A stretch of 64,000 bases of DNA. Origin: Streptomyces sp. NBC_01717 (GTDB lineage Bacteria; Actinomycetota; Actinomycetes; Streptomycetales; Streptomycetaceae). Below the pieces are notes generated by a model. It was given only the letters and a program-made list of their open reading frames with translations. It searched no databases and had not been told where the DNA came from. Each line of letters opens with the position of its first letter. The first letter of the stretch is position 1. Position numbers and translations under genes: made by a program. Below are positions 10,191 through 18,770 of this stretch, in pieces. The stretch lies in contig NZ_CP109178.1 of assembly GCF_036248255.1 (NCBI RefSeq), positions 7,259,001-7,323,000 of the forward strand. The letters are read 5' to 3'.

Positions 10191-11270
10191 GTGGTCCGCG
10201 CCGCCGTACTGCCCGCCGTCGGAGCTCCCCTGGAGGTCACCGACATCGAACTCCCGGAGCCCGGACCCGGCCAGGTGAGGATCCGTCTCGCTGCCGCCGG
10301 GGTCTGCCACTCCGACCTGTCCCTGTCCGACGGCACCATGCGGGTGCCCGTCCCCGCCGTCCTCGGCCATGAGGGAGCAGGCACCGTCCTCTCCGTCGGC
10401 GAGGGCGTCACCCACGTGGCGCCGGGCGACGGCGTCGTACTCAACTGGGCGCCTTCCTGCGGCAGCTGCCACCACTGCGGGATCGGTGAGGTCTGGCTGT
10501 GCGCCGACGCGCTGACGGGTGCGGGCAACGTCCACGCCCGTACGGCCGACGGCACGGAACTCCACCCCGGCCTGAACGTCGCGGCGTTCGCCCAGGAGAC
10601 GGTCGTCGCGGCGAACTGCGCACTGCCCGCCCCGGCCGGCATCCCGCTGACCGACGCCGCCCTGCTCGGCTGCGCGGTCCTCACCGGATACGGCGCCGTC
10701 CACCACAGCGCCCGGGTCCGGTCCGGCGAGACGGTCGTCGTCTTCGGCATCGGCGGCGTCGGCCTGGCCGTGCTCCAGTCCGCCCGCATCGCCGGAGCCT
10801 CGAAGATCATCGCCGTCGATGTCTCCCCGGAGAAGGAGGAACTCGCCCGCCGGGCCGGCGCCACCGACTACGTCATCGCCTCCGACGCCACGCCGCGCGC
10901 GATCCGCAGGCTCACCGGTGGACAGGGCGCGGACGTCGCCGTCGAGTGCGTCGGCCGGCCCGCGACCATCCGCGGTGCGTGGGACTCCACCCGGCGCGGC
11001 GGCCGCACCACCGTCGTCGGCATCGGCGGCAAGGACCAGCAGGTGACCTTCAATGCCCTGGAGATCTTCCACTGGGGCCGTTCGCTGTCCGGCTGCGTCT
11101 ACGGGAACAGCGACCCCGCCCGCGATCTGCCCGTGCTCGCCGAGCACATCCGGGCCGGCAGGTTCGACCTCTCCATGATGGTCACCGAACGGATCGCGCT
11201 GGACGGGATCCCGGCAGCCTTCGACAACATGATCGCGGGCAAGGGCGGACGGGCCCTGGTGGTCTTCTAG
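10191..11270 (+). CDS. Zinc-dependent alcohol dehydrogenase (MDR family)
   Basis: 359 residues from GTG 10191 (AAGGAG ribosome site 8 bp upstream). Catalytic zinc ligands Cys39 and His60-Glu61 (GVCHSD, GHEGAG); structural zinc cysteines 90, 93, 96 and 104; Rossmann motif GIGGVG near 185. It belongs to the class III-like/mycothiol-type medium-chain dehydrogenases and is a paralogue of the 50095-51180 gene. Expected to oxidise an alcohol with NAD+ and hand the aldehyde to the preceding ALDH. The operon probably ends at the hairpin just downstream. Confidence 0.9.
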   Translation: MVRAAVLPAVGAPLEVTDIELPEPGPGQVRIRLAAAGVCHSDLSLSDGTMRVPVPAVLGHEGAGTVLSVGEGVTHVAPGDGVVLNWAPSCGSCHHCGIGEVWLCADALTGAGNVHARTADGTELHPGLNVAAFAQETVVAANCALPAPAGIPLTDAALLGCAVLTGYGAVHHSARVRSGETVVVFGIGGVGLAVLQSARIAGASKIIAVDVSPEKEELARRAGATDYVIASDATPRAIRRLTGGQGADVAVECVGRPATIRGAWDSTRRGGRTTVVGIGGKDQQVTFNALEIFHWGRSLSGCVYGNSDPARDLPVLAEHIRAGRFDLSMMVTERIALDGIPAAFDNMIAGKGGRALVVF

Positions 11271-11287
11271 CCGTTGCCCGGAAGGGA

Positions 11288-11315
11288 CCCCGGCCGCCCT
11301 CGGTGGCGGCCGGGG
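11288..11315 (+). terminator. Hairpin terminator after alcohol dehydrogenase
   Basis: Perfect 11-bp stem CCCCGGCCGCC/GGCGGCCGGGG with a 6-nt loop, 17 bp past the stop codon; factor-independent type without U-tract. Confidence 0.75.
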
Positions 11316-11402
11316 ATTTCGCCGTGTCCGGCCCTTCCTCGTCGCGGCCGTCTGAGTGTCATGTGAAGGTAAAAACTGCTGCTGCACGACCCGTTGACCG
11401 GC

Positions 11403-11420
11403 ATACCGTCCGGTCAGTAC
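11403..11420. promoter_or_regulatory. Possible TetR-type site upstream of MFS transporter
   Basis: ATACCGTCCGGTCAGTAC matches the operator half ATACCG-N-C-Y-GGT found at 25085 and 30691 (13 of 18 positions), and lies 67 bp before the start at 11487. Palindromic symmetry is imperfect, though ACCGT and ACGGT arms flank it. Weak candidate. Confidence 0.35.
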
Positions 11421-11486
11421 GGTCCCGGGACCGACGGATCAGCCCCGTCGGGACCCCGTCCCCCGCACCCACCGGAGTGTGCACGC

Positions 11487-12824
11487 ATGGACACGTCACC
11501 ATCCGCCAGCCCGGGCACCACCGAGACCGTCCCGACCCCCACCGAGACGCGGGCCCGCCGCAAGGTGGCCACCGCCGCAGCGCTCGCATCCGCGGTGGAG
11601 TGGTACGACTACTTCGTTTTCGGCATCGCCGCCGCCCTGGTCCTCGGAGACCTCTACTTCCCCGCGGGCAGTGGCTCCGCCGGTGTCCTCGCCGCGTTCG
11701 CGACCTTCGCCGTGGGCTTCCTGGCCCGTCCGCTCGGCGGCATCATCGCGGGCCAGCTCGGCGACAAGCGCGGTCGCAAACCCATGCTGGTCCTCGCGCT
11801 CACCCTGATGGGCGTGGCCACCACGGGCATCGGCCTGCTTCCCACGTACGAGACGATCGGCATCGCCGCTCCGGTGCTGCTCGTCACCCTGCGCGTCGTC
11901 CAGGGCATCGCAGTCGGCGCCCAGTGGGGCGGCGCCATGCTGATGGCCACCGAATACGCCCCCGAGGGCAAGCGCGGCGTCTACGGAAGCCTCGTCCAAC
12001 TCGGCGTCCCCATCGGTGTGGTGACCGCCAACACCGTCTTCCTCGCCGCAGGAGCCCTCACCAGTGACAGCGAGTTCGCCGCCTGGGGCTGGCGGGTGCC
12101 GTTCCTGGTCGGCCTGCTGGTCCTGGTCCTCGCCTGGTACATCCACACGCGCGTCGAGGAGACCCCCGAGTTCCGCGAGGCCGAGAAGGAACTGGCCGAG
12201 CAGGAGGCGAGCCGCTCCGCGCGCTCCCCGCTGCGCACCATCGTGCGGGAGCACCTCGGCACGGTCTTCCTCGCGGGCGGCTCGTTCGCCGTGAACACCG
12301 CGACCTTCTACATCATCATCACCGGCGTCCTGGACTACACGACCCGTGAGCTCGGCATGAAGCGCGAGGCCGTCCTCACGGTCTCGCTCTGCATCAGCCT
12401 CACCCAGCTCGTCCTGATACCGGCGTCGGCGGCGTTGTCCGACCGCATCGGGCGGCTTCGGATCTACGCGCTCGGGGCGGCCGGGCTCGCCGTGTGGGCG
12501 GTGCCGATGTTCCTGCTCATCGACACCAAGTCGCTGCTCTGGATGGCCGTCGGCACCTTTGTCACCAGCTGTTTCCTCAGCATCATGTACGGGCCGCAGG
12601 CGGCGTTGTTCGCCGAGCTGTTCACGGCCGAGATGCGCTACACCGGCGCCTCGCTCGGCTACCAGATCGCGGCGGTGTTCGGCGGCGGCCTGGCCCCGTT
12701 CGTGATGGTGCTGCTGCTGGAGGCGACGGGCACGTCGATGGCGGTGGCTGCCTACATCATAGGCTTGGCGGTCATCGCACTGGTCTCCATCAAGGTCCTT
12801 GCGGGGCGGGCGAGTTCACGCTGA
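11487..12824 (+). CDS. MFS transporter, metabolite:H+ symporter (MHS) type
   Basis: 445 residues from ATG 11487. An in-frame extension to 11394 has no hydrophobic content and would cover the presumptive promoter. About 12 membrane segments; the MHS-type N-terminus ASAVEWYDYFVFG and the MFS loop motif GDKRGRKPML follow TM2-3. The family imports organic acids such as citrate, shikimate, benzoate or ketoglutarate by proton symport. Its position behind aldehyde and alcohol dehydrogenase genes suggests uptake of the carbon source that they process, but the intervening hairpin makes it a separate transcript. Confidence 0.88.
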   Translation: MDTSPSASPGTTETVPTPTETRARRKVATAAALASAVEWYDYFVFGIAAALVLGDLYFPAGSGSAGVLAAFATFAVGFLARPLGGIIAGQLGDKRGRKPMLVLALTLMGVATTGIGLLPTYETIGIAAPVLLVTLRVVQGIAVGAQWGGAMLMATEYAPEGKRGVYGSLVQLGVPIGVVTANTVFLAAGALTSDSEFAAWGWRVPFLVGLLVLVLAWYIHTRVEETPEFREAEKELAEQEASRSARSPLRTIVREHLGTVFLAGGSFAVNTATFYIIITGVLDYTTRELGMKREAVLTVSLCISLTQLVLIPASAALSDRIGRLRIYALGAAGLAVWAVPMFLLIDTKSLLWMAVGTFVTSCFLSIMYGPQAALFAELFTAEMRYTGASLGYQIAAVFGGGLAPFVMVLLLEATGTSMAVAAYIIGLAVIALVSIKVLAGRASSR

Positions 12825-13010
12825 TCACGGCTCCCGGACCCGGTCCGGCTCCGGCACCGGTGGCTCCCCGCACCGGTCCCGGAGCCGCCGCGAGCCGGAC
12901 GGGAGGTGATCGCTGTGGACCCCCGCAGCACCTTGCGGCGACGGGACGCCGACCGGCGCAACGGGTCGCGGACAGGGGCTGCCGGGCCCTCGTGGTGTTC
13001 CGACCCGGGC

Positions 13011-14042
13011 TCACATCGTCGGCCCGGCCACCGACCGGTGCGTGGTGAGCAGCCGGGCATCCATCTCGCCCTGCTCGAAGAGCCGGGAGGCCGGACCCAC
13101 GATCAGCGGGTCCGGCTCGCGGACCACCGTCGTGTCCTTGTCCGGGTAGTCGAAGCGGTGCAGCACGTGCCGGATCGCCTCCAGCCTGGCCCGCTTCTTG
13201 TCGTTGCTCTTCACCACGGTCCAGGGCGCGTCCGCCGTGTCCGTGTGGAACAGCATCAGTTCCTTGGCCTCCGTGTACGCGTCCCACTTGTCCAGCGAGG
13301 CGAGGTCGACCGGGCTCAGTTTCCACTGCCGTACCGGGTCTATCTGGCGGATCATGAACCGGTTGCGCTGCTCGTTGCGGGAGACGGAGAACCAGAACTT
13401 CACCAGCTGGATGCCGTCCCGGGCGAGCATCCGCTCGAAGCCCGGTGCCTGGTGCATGAATTCGAGGTACTCGCGGGTCGTGCAGAACCCCATCACCCGC
13501 TCCACGCCTGCCCGGTTGTACCAGGAACGGTCGAAGAGCACGATCTCCCCGGCGCTCGGCAGATGTGCCGTGTACCGCTGGAAGTACCACTGGGTGCGTT
13601 CGCGTTCGGTGGGCTTCTCCAGCGCCACGACCCGCGCGCCACGGGGGTTGAGGTGCTCGGTGAACCGGTTGATCGTGCCGCCCTTGCCGGCCGCGTCGCG
13701 CCCCTCGAAGAGAATGACGAGCCGCTCGTTGCGCTCCTTCACCCAGTGCTGGAACTTGAGCAGCTCGATCTGCAGCGCGCGCTTGTCCTTCTCGTATGCC
13801 TTCCGGCCGAGCTTGTAGTTGTACGGATAGTCCTCGCGCCAGGCGTCGCGCGCCCGCCCGTCGGGCATCACCAGGACCGGATCGTCGTCCCCGCTGTCGG
13901 TCACGCCGAAGGCTTCGAGCTCGGCGCCACCGTGCCGGGCCGCCCAGGCGAGGGCGGCCTCCCTGTGGTCAGCGTCGTCGGCAGCCTTGTTCCTCTTCTT
14001 CCGTTTCCTGCGGCTGCTCGGATCCTTGGCGCTCCGGGTCAT
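13011..14042 (-). CDS. ppk2: Polyphosphate kinase 2 (PPK2 family)
   Basis: 343 residues. Walker A EGRDAAGKGGT at 113-123, lid-type basic motif GARVVALEKPTERERTQWYF near 135-153, and Walker B LFDRSWYNRAGVERVMGF near 169-186: the PPK2 signature. Transfers phosphate between polyphosphate and nucleotides. The start ATG 14042 is chosen because GGAGGGA sits 7 bp upstream and the N-terminal 80 residues are basic and poorly conserved. It overlaps the 3' end of the EamA transporter gene by 74 bp in another frame, so the two are probably cotranscribed. Single-domain PPK2 with one Walker set; the preferred nucleotide cannot be told. Confidence 0.92.
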   Translation of the reverse strand: MTRSAKDPSSRRKRKKRNKAADDADHREAALAWAARHGGAELEAFGVTDSGDDDPVLVMPDGRARDAWREDYPYNYKLGRKAYEKDKRALQIELLKFQHWVKERNERLVILFEGRDAAGKGGTINRFTEHLNPRGARVVALEKPTERERTQWYFQRYTAHLPSAGEIVLFDRSWYNRAGVERVMGFCTTREYLEFMHQAPGFERMLARDGIQLVKFWFSVSRNEQRNRFMIRQIDPVRQWKLSPVDLASLDKWDAYTEAKELMLFHTDTADAPWTVVKSNDKKRARLEAIRHVLHRFDYPDKDTTVVREPDPLIVGPASRLFEQGEMDARLLTTHRSVAGPTM

Positions 14043-15000
14043 GACGGCGTCCCTCCACCGGCTGTGCCCGACCATTTCGGGTGCGTCCAGTCTGCGGACG
14101 CTTCCGGGAGACCGCCACCCCGGCCAGACAGAGCAGGCCACCGCCGACCGTGAGCAGCGCGGGCACCTCGCCGAGCAGCAGCCACGACATCAGCACCACC
14201 AGCGCGGGGACCGCATATGTGGTGGCGCCCATCCGTCCCGCAGTGGTGCGGGCGAGCGCATAGGCCCAGGTGGTGAAGGCCAGGGCGGTCGGGAAGACGC
14301 CCAGATAGACCATGTTCAGCGTCGCGGACACCGGGGCGTCGGCCGCCTCGGAGATCAGCACACCGGAGAACGGCAGACAGGCGACGGTACCGACCACACA
14401 GCCGAACGCGGTGATCTGCAGCGCCGAGCCGTGCCGCAGCGCCGGCTTCTGGGCGACCACCCCGCCCGCGTACGCCGCCGCCGCCAGCAGGCAGAGCGCC
14501 ACCCCGAGCACCGACGAACTCCCGTCTCCCGACATGGAGAGACCGACCACCGCGGCGCCCGCGAACGACACGGCCATGCCCGTCAGCAGCCTGCGCGGCA
14601 GCCCCTCGCCCAGCAGCCGGGCGCCGAGCAGTGCGATCAGGATCGGGCCGATGTTCACGACCATGGCGGCCGTGCCCGCGTCGACCTGCTGCTCGCCCCA
14701 GTTCAGTACCACCATGTAGAGCCCGAACCAGAGCAGCCCGGACGTGACGATGCCCGGCCACGCCGCCCTGGACGGCAGCCCCTCGCGGCGTACGAGAAGG
14801 ATCGCGCCGAGCGTCAGCGAACCCGCGAGCAGCCGGCCGAGCGCGAGTGCACCGGGCGAGTAGGACTCACCGGCACTGCGGATGGAGACGAAGGCGGAGG
14901 CCCACAGCACCACGGTGGTGCCGGCCGCGGCGATCGCCCGCCGGTCGCGGACCGCGGGTCCGGTGGCGGGCGCGGCGGAGGCGGGTATGGGTGTCGTCAT
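13969..15000 (-). CDS. EamA/DMT-family transporter
   Basis: 343 residues with ten predicted membrane helices in two EamA repeats (about 25-155 and 165-300), for example TTVVLWASAFVSIRSAG in the first and an LVVLMSWLLLGEVPALLTVGGGLLCLAG-like last hairpin. The C-terminal 45 residues are polar, charged and low in complexity (Glu/Gln-rich then Arg), and are encoded partly in the overlap with ppk2. Family members export metabolites or amino acids; substrate unknown. The overlap means that part of the tail may be neutral sequence dictated by the other frame. Confidence 0.87.
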   Translation of the reverse strand: MTTPIPASAAPATGPAVRDRRAIAAAGTTVVLWASAFVSIRSAGESYSPGALALGRLLAGSLTLGAILLVRREGLPSRAAWPGIVTSGLLWFGLYMVVLNWGEQQVDAGTAAMVVNIGPILIALLGARLLGEGLPRRLLTGMAVSFAGAAVVGLSMSGDGSSSVLGVALCLLAAAAYAGGVVAQKPALRHGSALQITAFGCVVGTVACLPFSGVLISEAADAPVSATLNMVYLGVFPTALAFTTWAYALARTTAGRMGATTYAVPALVVLMSWLLLGEVPALLTVGGGLLCLAGVAVSRKRPQTGRTRNGRAQPVEGRRHDPERQGSEQPQETEEEEQGCRRR

Positions 15001-15033
15001 GAGCCCGACTCTAAACGGGGAACGGTTCGGCCC

Positions 15034-15753
15034 TCACCGAATGTTTTCCGGCTCGATTCCGAGCAGCTCGTGCAGCACCCGCTCCCCGTCCCCGGTCGCC
15101 TTCACCGCCCGCCCGGACCCGATCCTGACGCACCAGCCGGCATCCAGGGCGTGCCTGCACAACGCGGCGCCCGCCGCCCCTGCCAGATGAGGCCTGCGCT
15201 CCGTCCAGTCCAGACAGCTGCGTACGAGAGGACGCCGCGTCCCCGTGTCCAGACCGATGCCCAGCTCCGCGAACCAGCCGAGACCCATGTCGGTGAGCGC
15301 GAAGCCGGTGTCCTGCCGCAGCAGTCCCCGAGCGGTCATCGCGTCCGCGATCGCGATGCCGATCCGGCCCGCGAGGTGGTCGTAACAGGTGCGTCCGCGG
15401 GCCAGTGCGCTGCTCGTGCTTGCCGCCCGCAGGGTCTGTGGCCGCTCCCCGTCACCGGGTGCGGCCCGGGCGGCGAGGTCCTCGACGAGATGGGCGGTCC
15501 GTTCGTCGGCGAGCCGCACATAGCGGTGGCGGCCCTGCCGCTCCTCGGTCAGCAGCCCCCCGGCGATCAGCTTCCCCAGATGTTCGCTGGCGGTCGACGG
15601 CGCCACCGACGCGTACCGCGCCAGCTCCCCAGCCGTCCAGGCGCGGCCGTCGAGCAGGGCCAGACAGAAGGAGGCGCGGGTCTCGTCGGCGAGGAGTGCG
15701 GCCAGGGCGGCGAGGCGGGGCGCGGCCGGGTCGTGGGGTGCCATGCGTGCCAT
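15034..15753 (-). CDS. ArsR-like winged-helix transcriptional regulator
   Basis: About 239 residues (ATG 15753, or 15744 giving MAPHDP). An N-terminal ArsR-type winged helix at about 10-85 contains LADETRASFCLALLDG and WTAGELARYASVAPSTASEHLGKL, followed by the wing ERQGRHRYVRLA. The remaining 150 residues carry five Cys (about residues 125-215) but no obvious metal motif. It lies just downstream of the TetR gene on the same strand (14 bp gap) and may be cotranscribed. Effector and targets unknown. Confidence 0.8.
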   Translation of the reverse strand: MARMAPHDPAAPRLAALAALLADETRASFCLALLDGRAWTAGELARYASVAPSTASEHLGKLIAGGLLTEERQGRHRYVRLADERTAHLVEDLAARAAPGDGERPQTLRAASTSSALARGRTCYDHLAGRIGIAIADAMTARGLLRQDTGFALTDMGLGWFAELGIGLDTGTRRPLVRSCLDWTERRPHLAGAAGAALCRHALDAGWCVRIGSGRAVKATGDGERVLHELLGIEPENIR

Positions 15754-15767
15754 GCACCCAGGATGCG

Positions 15768-16442
15768 TCAGGAACGCTTCGGCGCCGGCCGAACCGTGTG
15801 CGCGGCAGAGCCCTGCTCGTACTGCAGGGCGAGGCCGTCGAGCAACGCCCGCAGCCCGGTCTCGAACGCGCCTTCGTCGACCTGCTGACGGCGGTCGGCC
15901 AGCAGATGGGCCTGGCCGAGGTGCGGATAGTCGGCGGGGTCGTACGCAGTCTCGTCGTCGACGAAGCCGCGCGCGAACGAGCCCAGCGCCGAGCCGGTGA
16001 TGAAGTACCGCATCAGTGCGCCGATGTACGTGGCCTGGGCGGGCGGCCAGCCCGCGCGGACCATCGCACCGAACGCCGCGTCGGCGACCCGCAGCCCGGC
16101 CGGACGGCGGCCGGGGCCCTGGGCCAGCACCGGGACGATGTGCGGGTGCTCGGCGAGCGCCGCCCGATAGGAGACCGCCCAGTCGTGCAGGGCCGCTTGC
16201 CAGTCGCGGCCGTCGGACTCGTCGAACATCGACAGATCGACCTGCGCGGACACGGCGTCCGCGACCGCGTCCAGGATCTCGTCCTTGTTGCGGAAGTGGT
16301 TGTAGAGCGAGGGTCCGCTGACCCCGAGTTCGGCCGCGAGCCGGCGGGTGGAGACGGCGTCGAGCCCCTCGGCGTCCACGAGCGCGCTCGCCGTCTCGAC
16401 GATGCGGTCTCTGCTGAGGAGGGGCTTGCGCGGTCGGGCCAT
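15768..16442 (-). CDS. TetR-family transcriptional regulator
   Basis: 224 residues from ATG 16442 (ATG 16451 also possible). The helix-turn-helix at about 24-60 is STRRLAAELGVSGPSLYNHFRNKDEIL. A C-terminal ligand domain follows. Divergent from the acyl-CoA dehydrogenase at 16509, with a palindrome at 16471-16489 between them, the usual layout of a repressor controlling itself and its neighbour. The ligand is probably an acyl-CoA or fatty acid (inference). The similar palindrome before the aldehyde dehydrogenase at 8758 suggests a wider regulon. Confidence 0.88.
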   Translation of the reverse strand: MARPRKPLLSRDRIVETASALVDAEGLDAVSTRRLAAELGVSGPSLYNHFRNKDEILDAVADAVSAQVDLSMFDESDGRDWQAALHDWAVSYRAALAEHPHIVPVLAQGPGRRPAGLRVADAAFGAMVRAGWPPAQATYIGALMRYFITGSALGSFARGFVDDETAYDPADYPHLGQAHLLADRRQQVDEGAFETGLRALLDGLALQYEQGSAAHTVRPAPKRS

Positions 16443-16470
16443 GCGGCACATAGTAGGGCCTGCGAACGTA

Positions 16471-16489
16471 AAACTAGCAGTGCTAATTA
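16471..16489. promoter_or_regulatory. TetR operator candidate between divergent tetR and acyl-CoA dehydrogenase
   Basis: AAACTAGCAGTGCTAATTA contains the perfect 11-bp palindrome TAGCAGTGCTA, extended on both sides by matching AA/TT. It lies 20 bp before the ATG at 16509 and 29 bp before the TetR start. It shares 13 of 19 positions with 8693-8711. Confidence 0.7.
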
Positions 16490-16508
16490 AAAGTGGGAGA
16501 ACCGAAGG

Positions 16509-17660
16509 ATGAACCTGGAGCTCAGCGAGGAGCAGGATGCCGTCCGGCAGCTCGCCAAGGACTTCGTCGCCCGCGAGATCACCCCGCATGTCGTCGAGTG
16601 GGACCGCGCCGAGAATGTCGACAGGCCGATCGTCAAGAAGCTGGGTTCCCTCGGCTTCCTCGGGCTGACCGTCCCGGAGGAGTACGGCGGCTCGGGCGGT
16701 GATCACCTGGCGTACTGCCTGGTCACCGAGGAACTCGGCCGCGGCGACTCCTCGGTCCGCGGTATCGTCTCGGTCTCCCTGGGGCTGGTCGCCAAGACCA
16801 TCGCCACCTGGGGCGACGAGGAGCAGAAGCGGCAGTGGCTGCCCCCGCTCACCGCGGGCGAGGCGATCGGCTGCTTCGGCCTCACCGAGCCCGGCACCGG
16901 CTCGGACGCCGGCAACCTGACGACGAAGGCCGTCCGCGACGGCGACTCGTACGTCATCAACGGCACCAAGATGTTCATCACCAACGGCACCTGGGCCGAC
17001 GTCGTACTGCTCTTCGCCCGCACCGGCGACGCCCCCGGCCACAAGGGCATATCCGCATTCCTGGTGCCCACCGACACTCCCGGTCTCACCCGCCGCACCA
17101 TCCACGGCAAGCTCGGTCTGCGCGGCCAGGCCACTGCCGAAGTGGTCCTGGAGGACGTCCGCGTCCCCGCCACCACGCTCCTGGGCCCCGAGGGCAAGGG
17201 CTTCTCCATCGCCATGTCCGCCCTCGCCAAGGGCCGGATGTCGGTCGCGGCCGGCTGTGTCGGCATCGCACAGGCCGCCCTCGACGCCGCCGTCGGCTAC
17301 GCGGGCGAACGTGAGCAGTTCGGCAAGTCCATCGCGAGCTACCAGCTCGTCCAGGAACTGATCAGCGATATCGCGGTGGACGTGGACGCCGCCCGGCTGC
17401 TGACCTGGCGGGTCGCCGACCTGATCGACCGCGGCGAGGACTTCGCCACCGCGGCGTCCAAGGCGAAGCTCTTCGCCTCCGAGGCCGCCGTCCGTGCAGC
17501 CAACAACGCCCTCCAGGTCTTCGGCGGTTACGGCTACATCGACGAGTACCCGGTCGGCAAGCTGCTGCGCGACGCCCGGGTGATGACGCTCTACGAAGGC
17601 ACCAGCCAGATCCAGAAGCTGATCATCGGCCGTGCCCTGACGGGGGTCTCCGCCTTCTGA
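16509..17660 (+). CDS. Acyl-CoA dehydrogenase
   Basis: 383 residues, the standard length. FAD/substrate-binding signature CFGLTEPGTGSDAGNL near 120-135, YVINGTKMFITNG near 150, and the C-terminal domain ending VMTLYEGTSQIQKLIIGRAL with the likely catalytic base Glu363. Catalyses the alpha,beta-desaturation of an acyl-CoA (short/medium-chain or branched type) and passes electrons to ETF. Divergent from a TetR gene with an operator palindrome between. Probably part of fatty-acid or branched-acid degradation. Confidence 0.93.
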   Translation: MNLELSEEQDAVRQLAKDFVAREITPHVVEWDRAENVDRPIVKKLGSLGFLGLTVPEEYGGSGGDHLAYCLVTEELGRGDSSVRGIVSVSLGLVAKTIATWGDEEQKRQWLPPLTAGEAIGCFGLTEPGTGSDAGNLTTKAVRDGDSYVINGTKMFITNGTWADVVLLFARTGDAPGHKGISAFLVPTDTPGLTRRTIHGKLGLRGQATAEVVLEDVRVPATTLLGPEGKGFSIAMSALAKGRMSVAAGCVGIAQAALDAAVGYAGEREQFGKSIASYQLVQELISDIAVDVDAARLLTWRVADLIDRGEDFATAASKAKLFASEAAVRAANNALQVFGGYGYIDEYPVGKLLRDARVMTLYEGTSQIQKLIIGRALTGVSAF

Positions 17661-17746
17661 GCCGTCGCACCCGAACGGGCGTCTGAGTACGGGGCTGAGT
17701 ACGGGGGCGGATGTGCCGGGCACCGCAGCGGTCGATGCTGTCCACC

Positions 17747-18037
17747 ATGAGTGAGACGACATCGGTCAAGCAGCAGAGCACCGCGGCCTTCTACGGACAG
17801 GCCGTCGCATCCTTCGGGGTGGCGATGGGTGCGGTGACCCTCGGCATCTACTTCCTCGACGCGAACGCCTGGGTGCGGGGCTTCCTCGCCATCGGCGTCC
17901 TCTACCTTGTCACGTCCTGCTTCACCCTCGCCAAGGTCATCCGGGACCGCCAGGAGGCGGGGCAGCTCATCAGCCGGGTCGACCAGGCCCGGCTGGAGAA
18001 GATCCTCGCCGAGCACGACCCCTTCCAGAAGCTCTGA
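17747..18037 (+). CDS. YiaA/YiaB-type small inner-membrane protein
   Basis: 96 residues from ATG 17747 (in-frame starts at 17711 and 17735 are also possible). Two membrane helices (about 15-38 and 43-65) in the YiaAB arrangement: FYGQAVASFGVAMGAVTLGIYFLD, then WVRGFLAIGVLYLVTSCFTLAKVIRD, followed by a charged cytosolic tail. Function unknown across the family. Lies 86 bp after the acyl-CoA dehydrogenase on the same strand. Confidence 0.82.
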   Translation: MSETTSVKQQSTAAFYGQAVASFGVAMGAVTLGIYFLDANAWVRGFLAIGVLYLVTSCFTLAKVIRDRQEAGQLISRVDQARLEKILAEHDPFQKL

Positions 18038-18057
18038 CGACCTCCACCCCCCGACCC

Positions 18058-18073
18058 CTAAGCGCTTGCTCAG
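18058..18073. promoter_or_regulatory. Operator candidate CTAAGCGCTTGCTCAG before tetR
   Basis: A 16-bp sequence containing the self-complementary core AAGCGCTT, 48 bp upstream of the TetR start at 18121. An identical 16-mer lies at 19299-19314 upstream of the MaoC gene. It resembles AGCAAGCGCTTGCT-type sites of actinobacterial TetR regulators of acyl-CoA metabolism. Likely autoregulation. Confidence 0.65.
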
Positions 18074-18120
18074 GTTCGGGGTATGGTGTGCGTCCTGGTG
18101 AACGGAAGGGGTCTGTGACG

Positions 18121-18744
18121 ATGAGCACGGCGGATGATACCGGCGGCGACGGTACGCCGTGGGGCGAGGTGACGCCCGAGGCGGCCAGACGGCTCCTCGT
18201 CGCGGCCGTCGACGCCTTCGCCGAGCGCGGGTACCACGCGACCACCACCCGGGACATCGCGGGCCGCGCCGGGATGAGCCCTGCCGCGCTCTACATCCAC
18301 TACAAGACGAAGGAAGAGCTGCTCCACCGGATCAGCAGGATCGGTCACGACCGGGCCCTGCTCCTCCTGGAGACGGCCGCGGACAGCGAAGGCACGGCGT
18401 CCGAGCGGCTCGCCCACGCCGTGCGGTCCTTCGTCCGCTGGCACGCGGAAGGGCACACCACCGCCCGCGTGGTCCAGTACGAACTCGACGCCCTCGGCCC
18501 GGAGCACCGCACCGAGATCGTCGCGCTGCGGCGCAGGAGCGACGCGGTGATCCGACGGATCATCAGTGAAGGCGTGGAGGCGGGGGAGTTCGACGTCCCC
18601 GACATCCCGGGCACCACGCTGGCCGTGCTCTCGCTCTGCATCGATGTGGCGCGCTGGTTCAGCGCGCAGGGGAGCCGGACGCCCGACGAGGTCGGCGCGC
18701 TCTACGCCGACCTCGTCCTGCGGATGGTCGCGGCCCAGCGGTAG
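18121..18744 (+). CDS. TetR-family transcriptional regulator
   Basis: 207 residues from ATG 18121 (GTG 18115 or 18088 possible; GGAAGGGG precedes). The N-terminal helix-turn-helix contains FAERGYHATTTRDIAGRAGMSPAALYIHYKTKEELLHRI at about 30-66, and the C-terminal ligand-binding domain resembles regulators of fatty-acid/acyl-CoA genes. Convergent with the MaoC gene, and both have the same 16-bp palindromic sequence in their promoter regions, so it is the natural candidate regulator of both. Confidence 0.88.
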   Translation: MSTADDTGGDGTPWGEVTPEAARRLLVAAVDAFAERGYHATTTRDIAGRAGMSPAALYIHYKTKEELLHRISRIGHDRALLLLETAADSEGTASERLAHAVRSFVRWHAEGHTTARVVQYELDALGPEHRTEIVALRRRSDAVIRRIISEGVEAGEFDVPDIPGTTLAVLSLCIDVARWFSAQGSRTPDEVGALYADLVLRMVAAQR

Positions 18745-18770
18745 GGCGACTCGGCGCCGTTCCGCTGGGC

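Noticed and set aside
15034..16449. A single 471-codon regulator reading through the tetR region
   Set aside because: The N-terminal part is an out-of-frame shadow of the TetR gene; only residues from 15753 down form a winged-helix protein.
15768..17762. A 664-codon fusion reading through the acyl-CoA dehydrogenase antisense into tetR
   Set aside because: The upstream part is antisense to the dehydrogenase; the real TetR begins at 16442 after an operator palindrome.
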